Below, in pieces: positions 5,510 through 5,631 of a stretch of DNA of 5,631 bases. The notes under the pieces are model-generated. The model had not been told where the DNA came from. It did no database searches and worked only from the letters and a program-made list of their open reading frames with translations. Origin of the DNA: Candidatus Saccharimonadota bacterium (lineage in GTDB: Bacteria > Patescibacteriota > Saccharimonadia > CAILAD01 > BJGX01). The translations under genes were made by a program, and so were the position numbers. The stretch spans positions 1-5,631 of the forward strand of contig JACDEK010000052.1 of assembly GCA_013816445.1 (NCBI GenBank), written 5' to 3'. Every line of letters starts with the position of its first letter. The stretch's first letter is position 1.

Positions 5510-5631
5510 ATGAAAGTAAAGCAAAAAGTCATGGTTTTTATTGCTCGCCCAAAAGGAAGTAGTTATGAATGGTTTACGCGGAGAAATGCACCACACCCAG
5601 AGCATGGTGGAGACAGATGGTATGTGGTGAC
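5510..5631 (+). CDS. Probable Nudix hydrolase, N-terminal part only
   Basis: Only the first 40 codons are inside the window. They begin MKVKQKVMVFIARPKGSSYE and continue through WFTRRNAPHPEHGG to DRWYVV at the edge. The pattern is that of the start of a Nudix fold: a first beta strand (KVMVFIAR), a loop with basic residues, then a second strand W-x-V leading into the Gly-rich turn before the Nudix box. The diagnostic box itself (GX5EX7REUXEEXGU) would lie to the right and cannot be checked. Nudix enzymes hydrolyse nucleoside diphosphates linked to other groups, such as oxidised dNTPs or dinucleoside polyphosphates; the substrate is unknown here. ATG at 5510 is chosen because TATAAT lies 6 nt upstream and a strong terminator precedes it. 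No SD is present. Family assignment is moderate; that it is a gene is fairly safe. Confidence 0.6.
   Translation, partial: MKVKQKVMVFIARPKGSSYEWFTRRNAPHPEHGGDRWYVV

Noticed and set aside
1..5631. Genetic code with TGA recoded, as in some CPR lineages
   Set aside because: No gene needs an in-frame TGA to be read through. None of the five visible stops is TGA, but that sample is too small to argue for recoding.

Overview
The window looks like chromosomal DNA from a small-genome bacterium of the Candidate Phyla Radiation (Patescibacteria), possibly Saccharibacteria. This placement is an inference. It rests on AT-leaning, densely packed DNA, a pilB-pilC pair of CPR flavour (PilC seems to lack the usual N-terminal block), short intergenic gaps, and a mix of Shine-Dalgarno (SD) and apparently leaderless genes. 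No rRNA, tRNA or other marker is present to confirm it. The five gene ends visible use TAA or TAG. No in-frame TGA is needed to read any gene, so the standard bacterial code suffices.

Layout, left to right. Positions 1-2302 (minus strand) hold a type IV pilus / type II secretion pair: pilB, the assembly ATPase, is upstream and overlaps pilC, the inner-membrane platform protein, which runs off the left edge. Positions 2303-2518 are a divergent promoter region. Positions 2519-3355 (plus) encode an aldo/keto reductase of the diketogluconate/glyoxal reductase type. Positions 3440-4618 (minus) encode RarA/MgsA, a clamp-loader-like AAA+ ATPase acting at stalled replication forks; it converges on the reductase. 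Positions 4619-4725 are a second divergent promoter region. Positions 4726-5118 (plus) encode an unrecognised acidic 130-residue protein, followed by a hairpin terminator.

Positions 5139-5458 form a compact single-gene unit: a promoter with an inverted repeat over its -10 box, a leader of about 115 nt, a strong SD and a 53-codon gene, closed by a textbook terminator at 5463-5490. At 5510 a further gene begins, probably a Nudix hydrolase, and runs off the right edge.

Apart from the pilus pair, the genes look like independent transcription units rather than one pathway. The most interesting parts are the 53-residue gene with its structured control region, and the pattern of -10 boxes placed 6-7 nt before the start codons of rarA, the Nudix gene and perhaps the reductase. 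That spacing predicts leaderless mRNAs next to SD-led genes in the same few kilobases. I found no CRISPR array, insertion sequence, attachment site or obvious new multi-gene system.
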